DNA of 64,000 bases, taken from contig NZ_CBDDGH010000001.1 in assembly GCF_965227725.1 (NCBI RefSeq), forward strand, positions 1,054,001 to 1,118,000, in the 5' to 3' direction. The notes beneath the pieces were generated by a model. The model was not told the origin of the DNA and made no database searches. It was given only the letters and a program-made list of their open reading frames with translations. Of the stretch, positions 51,328 to 60,140 are shown in pieces (position 1 is the first letter of the stretch; each line of letters starts with the position of its first letter). Origin of the DNA: Shimia sp965227725 (GTDB taxonomy: Bacteria; Pseudomonadota; Alphaproteobacteria; Rhodobacterales; Rhodobacteraceae). Position numbers and translations under genes: made by a program.

Positions 51328-52554
51328 TTAGTCCGGGTTGCGTTTGTTGCGCATTGCAATCAGCTTTAGGCGCAGCGCTTGCAGCTGAATGAAGCCGGCT
51401 GCGTCTTTTTGGTCATAAGCACCTGCGTCGTCTTCAAAGGTTACGTGCTCTTCCGAATAAAGAGAATAGTCGGACCAGCGGCCTACAGTGGTTGCGCTGC
51501 CTTTGTAGAGCTTGATGCGCACGGTGCCTGTGACGTGCTCCTGGGATTTGTCGATCGCAGCCTGCAGCATCTCACGCTCTGGAGAATACCAGAAGCCGTT
51601 GTAGATCAACTCCGCGTACTTCGGCATCAACTCATCTTTGAGATGCATCGCGCCACGGTCCATGGTGATGGACTCGATACCGCGATGAGCTTCCAAAAGT
51701 ACGGTGCCACCTGGTGTTTCATAGATGCCACGGGATTTCATGCCCACGAAGCGGCCTTCTACGAGGTCCAGGCGGCCAATGCCGTGTTTGCCACCATATT
51801 CGTTCAGCTTGGTCAGAATGGTTGCCGGGCTCATTGCCTCGCCATTGATGCTGACCGCATCACCCTTGTCAAAGCCGATTTCGATGAATTCTGGCTCGTT
51901 TGGCGCGTCCTCAGGATGGACGGTACGCTGATAGACATAGTCCGGAGCCGCGACGGCCGGATCTTCCAGTACTTTACCTTCTGAAGATGTGTGCAAAAGG
52001 TTCGCGTCCACCGAGAAAGGCGCTTCGCCGCGTTTGTCTTTGGCGATGGGAATCTGATGCTGTTCGGCAAAGTCGATAAGTTTGGTTCGGGAAGAAAGAT
52101 CCCATTCACGCCAAGGCGCAATCACTTTGATGTCGGGGTTCAGCGCATAGGCGGCCAACTCAAACCGCACCTGGTCGTTGCCTTTGCCGGTTGCGCCATG
52201 TGCGACTGCATCTGCGCCCGTTGCTTCCGCAATCTCGATCAGACGTTTGGAGATCAGTGGGCGTGCAATCGATGTGCCCAGCAGATAGAGGCCTTCATAA
52301 ACCGCATTGGCGCGGAACATTGGGAAAACGAAATCTCGCACAAACTCTTCGCGCACATCTTCGATGTAGATGTTCTCAGGTTTGATGCCCAGCAGTTCCG
52401 CCTTTTGGCGGGCCGGTTCAAGCTCTTCACCTTGACCCAAATCTGCGGTGAAGGTCACCACCTCACAGCCATATTCGGTTTGCAGCCACTTCAGGATGAT
52501 CGAGGTATCCAGGCCACCGGAATAGGCCAACACAACTTTCTTCGGAGCCGACAT
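51328..52554 (-). CDS. argG: Argininosuccinate synthase
   Basis: The 408-residue enzyme begins with VLAYSGGLDTSIILKWL (ATP-binding P-loop of the N-type ATP pyrophosphatases) and has the citrulline/aspartate blocks GATGKGNDQVRFE and IGRLDLVEGRFVGMKSRGIYETPGG. It joins citrulline and aspartate using ATP, the penultimate step of arginine synthesis. The ATG at 52554 has AAGGG upstream; a longer frame would add 33 unrelated residues. A terminator follows. Confidence 0.96.
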   Translation of the reverse strand: MSAPKKVVLAYSGGLDTSIILKWLQTEYGCEVVTFTADLGQGEELEPARQKAELLGIKPENIYIEDVREEFVRDFVFPMFRANAVYEGLYLLGTSIARPLISKRLIEIAEATGADAVAHGATGKGNDQVRFELAAYALNPDIKVIAPWREWDLSSRTKLIDFAEQHQIPIAKDKRGEAPFSVDANLLHTSSEGKVLEDPAVAAPDYVYQRTVHPEDAPNEPEFIEIGFDKGDAVSINGEAMSPATILTKLNEYGGKHGIGRLDLVEGRFVGMKSRGIYETPGGTVLLEAHRGIESITMDRGAMHLKDELMPKYAELIYNGFWYSPEREMLQAAIDKSQEHVTGTVRIKLYKGSATTVGRWSDYSLYSEEHVTFEDDAGAYDQKDAAGFIQLQALRLKLIAMRNKRNPD

Positions 52555-52768
52555 GTCTTTTCCCTTCGTCCATATAACGCACGCGCGATAGCGGTTTTTA
52601 ACCGCTTGGGCAAGGAGAGCCTCCCTCCGGAGCCGATAATGATTGCTAATCAACTAAAAAAGGTCTGGATCCCGTTGGATAGCCACTCTTGGTAAGGACA
52701 AATGATCTCGTGTTTGATTGCGGACCCTTGCGCGCTAAACCGTTAGCGGTTAGACGAACGGGCGCAGT

Positions 52769-52844
52769 GCCTCAATAGCTCAGCTGGTAGAGCAGGTCCT
52801 TCGTAAGGACAAGGTCGGGGGTTCGAGTCCCTCTTGAGGCACCA
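52769..52844 (+). tRNA. tRNA-Thr (anticodon CGT)
   Basis: The 76-base gene folds as a cloverleaf: acceptor GCCTCAA with TTGAGGC, D arm GCTC/GAGC, anticodon arm with loop TTCGTAA (anticodon CGT reads ACG), a T arm with TTCGAGT, and an encoded CCA. The top pair of the anticodon stem is G-A in the reading here, and the rest pair well. This minor isoacceptor lies between the argG promoter and the histidine kinase. Confidence 0.95.
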
Positions 52845-52900
52845 TCTTTCAGCTTCAAAAGTGACGCAACACTTACCACAATCCCAAAGGCACGATTTGT

Positions 52901-55666
52901 CTACGAGCGGGCTCTGGCTTTTGGTTCTCGTGCGTCTGACTGAGATGAAGCGAGTTCTGGCTTGGCGAATTCCCAAAGCAGGTCGAGCAGCTCTTCTTTC
53001 TTGAAGGGCTTTGAAAGGACAGCGTTCATTTTTTGGGCGAGATAGGTCTCACGATCTTCTTTGCTTGCATTGGCTGTGAGCGCGATGATGGAGGTGGGTG
53101 CTAACCCGTGAACAAGTTCGTATTCACGAATGCGCAGTGTTGCTTCCAACCCGCCCATTATCGGCATGGATATGTCCATGAGCACGACAGAGAAACTCGG
53201 GTCATCTTGGAAGGCATCTACCGCCTCTTGTCCGTTTACGCAGAATTGAAATTCAACAGGCTGATTTTTGAACAACTTCTCCAATACCAACCGATTAACC
53301 TTGTTGTCATCCGCAGCAAGGATCCGCCAATTGGGCAATTCTGTTCTCGCATCTCGTGGGGTATTCAACGCGTCTTCTTCGGGAGACAGGCGTTCTATGA
53401 GAGTGGAGTTAGTCATCAACGGACTCAGTGATGGATACTTACCTCTCGTTTGGTCACCATCGCCAATCTCAAATACGTGGCACTTCGACTTTTCCACGTT
53501 CTGCTGCACTGATTTCGGGAGCTTCGACCCACCAACCAGGATCGTATGTCGATTCATCAGTGGAAGATTGAATTCGCTCATACGCAGTAGGACAACTTCT
53601 GCACCAACATAAGCCAATCGGTCTTGCCAGAACCGCGCCAATTCTGGTGAGTCTTGGGTTAATATGGCTATGCGTTTACCATTCAGATTGTTAATTGGGG
53701 CGTGACCGCAGCCCGTCGTGCACAGGGGCAAAACAATCGAGAAGGTGGTTCCTTCACCCAGTACAGAGGCCACGGAGATTTGGCCTTCCATGACATCAAT
53801 CAGCCCCTTTGTAATAGCGAGCCCCAAGCCGCTGCCATCAAAGGTGCGCGTTGCAGAATTGTCCACCTGTTTAAATGCTTCAAACACCCGGTCCAGCTTG
53901 TCTTCAGCGATGCCGACGCCGGTGTCGGAAACATGTATTTCGAAAGAGTCGTCTTGTGCTTTGGGGCGTCTTTGGAGGGAAACTCGGACATGTCCGCTTA
54001 GGGTGAATTTGTTCGCATTCCCAACGACATTCAGCAGAATCTGCCGCAGTCTCTTTGCGTCAGACCAAATCACTCTTGGCATGGCTTTTTCTAATGTCAC
54101 TTCAAAGGCCACGTCAGGTTTTTCGAGTCCCTGTTTGACCAGACCCACAACTTCGTAGACCAGATCGTCAATCAAAACAGGTTCGCTCGATGTTTCAAAC
54201 TGTCCTGCCTCCAACTTTGAAAAGTCCAAGATATCGTTGATAATCCCGACAAGAGCCAAGCCAGAAGAGCGGATAACATTGACCGATTCCCGCGCTTCGG
54301 TGGAAAGGTCTTCGTCCAACAAAGCTTCCGACATGCCAATGATCCCATTCATCGGCGTTCTGATTTCGTGGCTCATATTTGCCAGAAAACGGCTCTTGGT
54401 TTTGTTGGCTTCCTCGGCCTCAAGCGCTGCCTGATTGAGGCGTTTTTCGTGTTCCTTTTGCCGTGTTGTGTCTCGCTCTACGGCAATCAGACGCACCAAT
54501 GTACCGCTTTCATCAAAAACCGGGTTGATCGCGACCTCCACCCAATAGGGGCGCCCGTCTTTTGCGTGGTTGATCAGTTCGACGGTAACCGCCTTTCCGG
54601 CGTTTAGATTGCGAGACATGGTTGCAATGGCTTTTGGATCAGACAGTTCGCCCTGTAGCAGCGCACCCGGAGATTTTCCGAGAACCTCTGCCAGTGTATA
54701 GCCTGTTAGGTTTTCAAACGCTGGATTGACCCAGGTGACCAGCCTGTTTTTATCCGTGATGACCACTGCATCATTGGAACGGATTGCGACTTCTGACAGT
54801 TCCCTATGTTTCTGTTCTAGTTCCTCCATTTCGGTTTTGGCTTTCTCTAGCTCTTTGACAGGCCGAACCAACAACCGGTGACCGAGCAAAGACATACATG
54901 GCGCTGCCACCAACAGAATTCCGAAAATCGCCCATGTGAGAGAGCGCAAAAGTGCCGTTCGTGCCTGATCCAGCGCCGCTGCGTCCCACTGCACTTGGAG
55001 GGTTAGGCCGGTGCCCTCTAGGTTGCTTGCAAACAGCCAGTTTGCGGGATCGTGTTGCTGGGTTCGCGTCAGCGTCAAGGTTTCCACCCCAGCCGGGATG
55101 ATTAGAACCGGCAAACTCCATTCGGCGTCAATAGCTACCAGAACGCCTTCGACAAATCCGTTTGCCAGTACCGGCACGGCTATCATTAATGTTGGCGTGC
55201 TCTCAAAATAGACGACGTCAAACAGCGTTTGTTCGGCTGCGACAACGCGCTGCGCCAAGAGATTTGTATGATCTGAGAGGCGTTTGTTTAGAATGTTGTT
55301 TGCGTCTAGACGGAGAATTTCTTCCGGGAGAAAATCATACAAGAGAGTGCCGTCAAAGGAGGCAATTTCGAGATAGCGGTCAAAGATTGCATCTGCATAG
55401 GTGTCCGTTTGCACATCTCCCAGGACACGATTTACGATGGCTGGTTGCGTGGCGAGAAAAGTCAGACCTAAGCCCAACTGATCCATATGAGTGTGCAACC
55501 GATCCGCAAGTGCGTCTCCTTCGACTTTGGCAAATTCCTGTTGGGAGCTCAGAGTTTGTTCTGACACCGAAAAACGGACCACGGCGCTCGTGAAGGCCCC
55601 TGATACCAAAGAGGCGAGCACAACGAAGATGTTGAAGAACAACGTGTAGCGCATTGAGCTGGCCAT
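52901..55666 (-). CDS. Hybrid sensor histidine kinase with PAS domain
   Basis: The 921-residue protein has a first helix (about 7-30), a periplasmic sensor (about 31-240), a second helix (about 243-267), a PAS domain (about 295-400), HisKA with phospho-acceptor His433 (ANMSHEIRTPMNG), an ATPase domain (NANKF, DTGVGI, GSGLGLAI), a degenerate receiver-like segment (about 663-745) and an intact receiver (ADDN, Asp831 in VVLMDISMPIMGG). It has no Hpt domain, so a separate phosphotransfer protein should receive the signal. Its start is two bases after the stop of the binding-protein gene; the two are co-transcribed. Confidence 0.88.
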   Translation of the reverse strand: MASSMRYTLFFNIFVVLASLVSGAFTSAVVRFSVSEQTLSSQQEFAKVEGDALADRLHTHMDQLGLGLTFLATQPAIVNRVLGDVQTDTYADAIFDRYLEIASFDGTLLYDFLPEEILRLDANNILNKRLSDHTNLLAQRVVAAEQTLFDVVYFESTPTLMIAVPVLANGFVEGVLVAIDAEWSLPVLIIPAGVETLTLTRTQQHDPANWLFASNLEGTGLTLQVQWDAAALDQARTALLRSLTWAIFGILLVAAPCMSLLGHRLLVRPVKELEKAKTEMEELEQKHRELSEVAIRSNDAVVITDKNRLVTWVNPAFENLTGYTLAEVLGKSPGALLQGELSDPKAIATMSRNLNAGKAVTVELINHAKDGRPYWVEVAINPVFDESGTLVRLIAVERDTTRQKEHEKRLNQAALEAEEANKTKSRFLANMSHEIRTPMNGIIGMSEALLDEDLSTEARESVNVIRSSGLALVGIINDILDFSKLEAGQFETSSEPVLIDDLVYEVVGLVKQGLEKPDVAFEVTLEKAMPRVIWSDAKRLRQILLNVVGNANKFTLSGHVRVSLQRRPKAQDDSFEIHVSDTGVGIAEDKLDRVFEAFKQVDNSATRTFDGSGLGLAITKGLIDVMEGQISVASVLGEGTTFSIVLPLCTTGCGHAPINNLNGKRIAILTQDSPELARFWQDRLAYVGAEVVLLRMSEFNLPLMNRHTILVGGSKLPKSVQQNVEKSKCHVFEIGDGDQTRGKYPSLSPLMTNSTLIERLSPEEDALNTPRDARTELPNWRILAADDNKVNRLVLEKLFKNQPVEFQFCVNGQEAVDAFQDDPSFSVVLMDISMPIMGGLEATLRIREYELVHGLAPTSIIALTANASKEDRETYLAQKMNAVLSKPFKKEELLDLLWEFAKPELASSQSDAREPKARARS

Positions 55667-55668
55667 TT

Positions 55669-56871
55669 TTAGAAGTGGTCAGACTTGGCGGTAACAATAC
55701 GGTCCTCATTGTCGAAACGCGCCATACAGAAGTCTTTTAATTCGAGCGCTTCATGCGCTTCTGGATTTTGAGTCTCGTATTCCGAAAAAGGAAACACATA
55801 GCGGCGAAGCAACCCGTCGATCGGGCCTTCGATATTGGTCAATGCTTTGATCAACATCGCGCGTTGTGTCGCAATATCGGCTTCGACCTCGATGTTTCTC
55901 AATGCTTCAATGAGCAAAAGGCCAAGATCATATCCGTGAAAGAACCCGGCTGGCGCTCGCAAATAGCCACTTTCATCAAAATCCTCACCATACGTTTTGA
56001 CGATCTGCTTTAGGCGCACACCGGAAGATCCTGCCGGTGCTTCGAAACTAAAGCAGGGCTGAATGAAACGGAGTTGCAACCCATCGCGCACTGGGGCCGG
56101 AACATCTTCTTCGAAGTCTCCTCCGGTAATGCCCCAATGGCTGAGCATTCTGGTTTTCATTTCTGTTTTGTGGAGTGCGGTGAAAATGACAGAAGCATCT
56201 TTCGCATTGCCCACATAAATGGCGCAATCACTGCCCGCGGCATCCAATGCGTTGGCAAGAGACAAGGCATCAGCCTCCCCCAGGTTACCCTCAAAATAGC
56301 GGATGTTATAGCGATCAAACCCGAGAGATTTCATCTCCGCGGTCATGGTGCGCTCGTTGGATTCTCCCCATCCTGACCGCCACAAGATCAGGGTGATATG
56401 CTGGCATTTGTCCTGTGTGACGGCCTGCGGAACAAGGATTTTTGCTGCTTTCGCATCATCTAGAGACAGGCGAAAAATGCTGTTTCGAGCAGTTTGTGCG
56501 CGTGTGAGTGGGGCAGCGGCCGACCAGGGCAATAGCAGTGGTATGCCATTTTCATTCACATAGTCTTTGGAGGAAAGATAAGGCGGTGAGTGCAGGCCAC
56601 CAACAACTGCGATTGCCTGAGGGTCTTCTAAAAATTGCTGGAGATGTCTCTTAGAGCGTTTGCTATTGGCGCGGTGATCAAGGGGTACAAACTCAATCTC
56701 GCGCCCATTTACAACTCGATCTACCTCGTCAAACGCGGCCAGAATACCAATTTCGATTGACCGTGCAGAGGCGTAGTTGGATGTCCTATCCGCATCCAAA
56801 TACACCTTGTAGACATCGGCCGAAGCCATCGCAGATAGGCCGCAGAGCAGCGCCAACACACGCAGAAACAT
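55669..56871 (-). CDS. Periplasmic binding protein (type 1 fold) linked to the hybrid kinase
   Basis: The protein begins with a signal peptide (MFLRVLALLCGLSAMASA) and has the two-lobed type 1 periplasmic binding fold, as in the branched-chain amino acid binding proteins: AIAVVGGLHSPPYLSSKDYVN and GIPLLLPWSAAAPLTRAQ in lobe 1, FFHGYDLGLLLIEAL in lobe 2. No ABC permease or ATPase genes are nearby. Co-transcription with the sensor kinase suggests that ligand-loaded protein is sensed by the kinase's periplasmic domain. The ligand is unknown. I start at 56871, the second ATG, giving a normal signal peptide. Confidence 0.8.
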   Translation of the reverse strand: MFLRVLALLCGLSAMASADVYKVYLDADRTSNYASARSIEIGILAAFDEVDRVVNGREIEFVPLDHRANSKRSKRHLQQFLEDPQAIAVVGGLHSPPYLSSKDYVNENGIPLLLPWSAAAPLTRAQTARNSIFRLSLDDAKAAKILVPQAVTQDKCQHITLILWRSGWGESNERTMTAEMKSLGFDRYNIRYFEGNLGEADALSLANALDAAGSDCAIYVGNAKDASVIFTALHKTEMKTRMLSHWGITGGDFEEDVPAPVRDGLQLRFIQPCFSFEAPAGSSGVRLKQIVKTYGEDFDESGYLRAPAGFFHGYDLGLLLIEALRNIEVEADIATQRAMLIKALTNIEGPIDGLLRRYVFPFSEYETQNPEAHEALELKDFCMARFDNEDRIVTAKSDHF

Positions 56872-57003
56872 AACAACACCAGAACAAAACACATACACTT
56901 GATCCGAAAAGAGTAAGAAGAAAATCTTAACAAAGCCTCTAGCCAGCTTTGCGCAGAAGGGGCGCGGAGGATCGATGATGTTTTAAGAGGCGCTGCCTGC
57001 TGG

Positions 57004-57735
57004 TTATGCGGGCTTAAGGACATTCCTGCCGGAACTTTCCAAGGTCCAGACATCTGAGCCTTCAAAGACGGCCACTGAAATAGCCCTTCCGTAGCCAGCT
57101 CCTGTGTCCAGGTCGATGCGATTGCCTTTGTGTTCGACCGCTTCAACAACCGTATGTCCGTGCACCACCAGCCAGGGATGTGGCCGGGGATCGGAGAGAA
57201 AATCGTCTCTGATCCAGCATAAATCGTCTTCTGACTGATCTTCCAACGCGATGCCCGGTCGAATGCCGGCGTGTACAAAGAGGATAGGATCCATGAGGTG
57301 AAACAAAGGCAGGCTCGATATGAACTCTATGTGCTCTTTCGGGACAAGTGCGAGCGCGTCAGCATGAATGTCCTCGACAGCACGATCGACGTGAGCATCT
57401 ACACCATAGCTGGCCAGAGTTTCAGCGCCGCCCAGTCGCGGATGAAGCCATGTGAGTTCTGGTCGTAGGCGGGGATCATGCTTTGGTTGCGTGCCCATGA
57501 AATATTCAAACATGCGATCATGATTGCCTTTCACTACGGTCCAAGGGCAGCCTTCATTGCGCGCGCGCACAAGCCTATCGACTACACCGCAACTGTTTGG
57601 TCCGCGATCAACGAGGTCTCCCAGAAAGACAATACGCGCATCGGGACCCCCGTCTGCCTCAATGCGCGCGAGTATGTCTTCTAGCTTCTCGAGATGCCCG
57701 TGAATGTCGCCGATGGCATAAACTGGATCTGTCAT
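57004..57735 (-). CDS. PPP-type metallophosphatase
   Basis: The 243-residue protein has the phosphoprotein-phosphatase metal motifs GDIHGHLEKL, GDLVDRGPNS, KGNHDRMFEYF and VVHGHTVVEAVEH with conserved His and Asp residues. The short form matches bacterial serine/threonine phosphatases (PrpA-like) rather than ApaH; a phosphoprotein or diadenosine-phosphate substrate are both possible. Its start overlaps the ClpP-like stop by four bases (ATGA). Confidence 0.82.
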   Translation of the reverse strand: MTDPVYAIGDIHGHLEKLEDILARIEADGGPDARIVFLGDLVDRGPNSCGVVDRLVRARNEGCPWTVVKGNHDRMFEYFMGTQPKHDPRLRPELTWLHPRLGGAETLASYGVDAHVDRAVEDIHADALALVPKEHIEFISSLPLFHLMDPILFVHAGIRPGIALEDQSEDDLCWIRDDFLSDPRPHPWLVVHGHTVVEAVEHKGNRIDLDTGAGYGRAISVAVFEGSDVWTLESSGRNVLKPA

Positions 57736-58319
57736 CGGAGTTCATCTGCTGTTTGAATAATCTGCCCAACAAGACCGTAGTCGACCGCGTCCTGCGCTGT
57801 AAGCCAAAAATCACGTTGAGTGTCGTTGGCGATTTGTTCCGGAGTATGGCCGGTCGCTTCGGCAAACAAAGTATCAAAGCGGGCACGCATCATCCGAATT
57901 TGTTGCGCTTGAATTTCCATGTCGGAGGCCTGTCCGGCAATGCCGCCAGAAGGTTGGTGGAGCAAGAAACGTGTATTGGGCAGGCAAAACCGATTTTCAG
58001 CCTGTGCACCGACAAAAATCAACGCACCGGCACTTGCCACCCAGCCGGTTCCGATTGTGCGTACTTTGGGACGGATGAAGCGGATGACATCATGCACCAT
58101 ATCGCCGCTTTCCACATGCCCACCGGGAGAGGAAATAAACACGTTGATCGGGTCATCCCCGGCCTCAGCAAGCGAGAGCAGGTGGGTCACTGTACGGCGG
58201 GCGAGAACATCGTTGATTTCTCCGGCAACAATCACGTTGCGGCTTTGGAAAAACAGCTGGTCAATCGGACCGGAAACAGTGGGCGAGTGCTGGTCAGCGT
58301 CACGCATTTGGGGAAACAT
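57732..58319 (-). CDS. ClpP-like serine protease paralogue
   Basis: The 195-residue protein is a ClpP-family peptidase with catalytic Ser96 (GWVASAGALI), His121 (RFLLHQPSGG) and an Asp in NDTQRDFW. It has a ClpP-like fold (FISSPGGHVESGDMV), but the sequence and the absence of clpX nearby suggest it is not the main ClpP. Some bacteria carry extra ClpP copies that form mixed rings. It is translationally coupled to the phosphatase. Confidence 0.82.
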   Translation of the reverse strand: MFPQMRDADQHSPTVSGPIDQLFFQSRNVIVAGEINDVLARRTVTHLLSLAEAGDDPINVFISSPGGHVESGDMVHDVIRFIRPKVRTIGTGWVASAGALIFVGAQAENRFCLPNTRFLLHQPSGGIAGQASDMEIQAQQIRMMRARFDTLFAEATGHTPEQIANDTQRDFWLTAQDAVDYGLVGQIIQTADELR

Positions 58320-58411
58320 GGAAACCTCCTAAACCGACTATGTGTAAACACCCCCACTGTTGATTGGAGATCTTCTGAGCACAACCCCAGAGGATCTTTC
58401 AGAGACAACAA

Positions 58412-58441
58412 AAAAGCGCCGCCAAAAAGGGCGGCGCTTTT
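58412..58441. terminator. Bidirectional intrinsic terminator after serA
   Basis: AAAAGCGCCGCC pairs with GGCGGCGCTTTT around a six-base loop. The flanking A and T runs make it work in both directions; it lies after serA on the minus strand, before the ClpP-like gene. Confidence 0.92.
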
Positions 58442-58458
58442 GTTGGCTTTGTCACAGT

Positions 58459-60054
58459 TTAAGCGACGTCAAAGGCCAATGGTTTGATTTGCCGGAACAT
58501 ATCGGTTTCTGCCAGTTTCGCGCGCGCTTCGGCCGGGACCGGTTCATCCACGTAAAGGAGTGCAATCGCTTCTCCGCCAACGTCCGCACGACCCAATGTA
58601 AAGTTTGCGATGTTCACGCCATTGTCACCCAATGTCTGACCCAGGGTACCAATGATGCCAGGCACATCCTCATTTGTGGTGTAGAGCATGTTGGCCCCGA
58701 TCTCGGCATCGATATTGATGCCTTTGATCTGGATGAAACGCGGCTTGCCATCCGAGAAGACGGTGCCTGCGATGGAGCGTTCACGCTTGTCGGTCACCAC
58801 TGTCACTTTGATGTAGCCATCAAAAGTGCCGGATTTGTCCTGATTGGTGGTCGAGATCTGGATGCCGCGCTCTTTGGCGACCACAGGGGCGGAAACCATG
58901 TTCACGTCTGGGTTGGCCTTTTTCATGATCCCAGCCACCACAGCGCAATTCAGAGCTGCAAGATTCATATCCGCCGCCACGCCGTCATAGAGGATGTTTA
59001 TGGCTTTGATCGGCTCGTCCGTCATCTGGCCAGAAAAGGCGCCAAGATGATCTGCCAATTTGATCCAGGGTCCCATTACCTTGGCTTCTTCCGCGGTCAC
59101 CGACGGCATGTTGAGCGCATTTTCAACAGCGCCGGTCAGCAGGTAGTTGGACATTTGCTCAGCCACTTGCAGAGCGACATTCTCCTGAGCTTCGGTGGTC
59201 GCTGCGCCAAGGTGCGGGGTGCAGACCACATTAGGCAGATTGAAGAGCGCGTTTTCTTTGGCGGGTTCTTCAGAGAACACGTCAAAGGCCGCACCAGCGA
59301 CATGACCGGATTTCAGCAGCTCGGCCAGTGCTTCTTCGTCCACCAGACCACCGCGGGCACAGTTGATGATCCGCACTCCTTTTTTGGTCTTCTCAAGGTT
59401 CTCGCGGCTCAGGATATTGGCGGTCTGTTCCGTGAATGGCACATGCAGCGTGATGAAATCAGCGCGGGCGAGCAATTCGTCCAGCTCCACTTTTTCCACA
59501 CCCATCTTGTCGGCTTTCTCGGCGGACAAGAATGGATCATAAGCCACGACTTTCATCTTTAGACCACGGGCGCGATCACAAACGATGCCACCAATGTTGC
59601 CGGCACCGATCACACCGAGGGTTTTGTTGGTCAGTTCGACCCCCATAAATTTGGACTTTTCCCATTTGCCGGCATGGGTCGATGTGCTGGCTTCTGGGAT
59701 TTGGCGCGCGACAGCAAACATCATCGCGATGGCATGTTCCGCAGTTGTGATCATGTTGCCGAAAGGCGTGTTCATCACGATCACACCCTTTTTAGAAGCA
59801 GCTTCCTTGTCCACATTGTCGGTGCCAATGCCTGCGCGGCCGACCACTTTGAGGTTTGTGGCAGCGTTCAGGATTGTCGGGGTCACCTTGGTGGCTGAGC
59901 GGATCGCCAACCCGTCATATTGGCCAATCACTTCGGCCAGTTTCTCTTTGTCTTTGCCAAGGTCAGGCATGAAATCAACGTCGATGCCGCGGTCGCGAAA
60001 AATTTGAACGGCGGTTTCGCTGAGTTTGTCGGATACGAGTACTTTGGGAGCCAT
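58459..60054 (-). CDS. serA: D-3-phosphoglycerate dehydrogenase
   Basis: The 531-residue enzyme has the long form of the family: substrate domain, NAD-binding GVIGAGNIGGIVCDRA, catalytic His in CTPHLGAAT, an intervening domain and a C-terminal ACT domain (IIGTLGQTLGDNGVNIANF). It oxidises 3-phosphoglycerate, the first step of serine synthesis; the ACT domain may bind serine. serC lies 86 bases upstream on the same strand. Confidence 0.96.
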   Translation of the reverse strand: MAPKVLVSDKLSETAVQIFRDRGIDVDFMPDLGKDKEKLAEVIGQYDGLAIRSATKVTPTILNAATNLKVVGRAGIGTDNVDKEAASKKGVIVMNTPFGNMITTAEHAIAMMFAVARQIPEASTSTHAGKWEKSKFMGVELTNKTLGVIGAGNIGGIVCDRARGLKMKVVAYDPFLSAEKADKMGVEKVELDELLARADFITLHVPFTEQTANILSRENLEKTKKGVRIINCARGGLVDEEALAELLKSGHVAGAAFDVFSEEPAKENALFNLPNVVCTPHLGAATTEAQENVALQVAEQMSNYLLTGAVENALNMPSVTAEEAKVMGPWIKLADHLGAFSGQMTDEPIKAINILYDGVAADMNLAALNCAVVAGIMKKANPDVNMVSAPVVAKERGIQISTTNQDKSGTFDGYIKVTVVTDKRERSIAGTVFSDGKPRFIQIKGINIDAEIGANMLYTTNEDVPGIIGTLGQTLGDNGVNIANFTLGRADVGGEAIALLYVDEPVPAEARAKLAETDMFRQIKPLAFDVA

Positions 60055-60140
60055 TTTAAGCGTCCTTTGGAAAATCTATGTCTGGGAAGGTGCGCAACAA
60101 CTGCGCACCCAACGTAGGGTGTGCCCTCGGAGCGTCCCTT

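Noticed and set aside
52743..52976. Minus-strand frame across the tRNA
   Set aside because: It runs through the tRNA-Thr gene and the kinase 3' end and has no family; it is a shadow frame.
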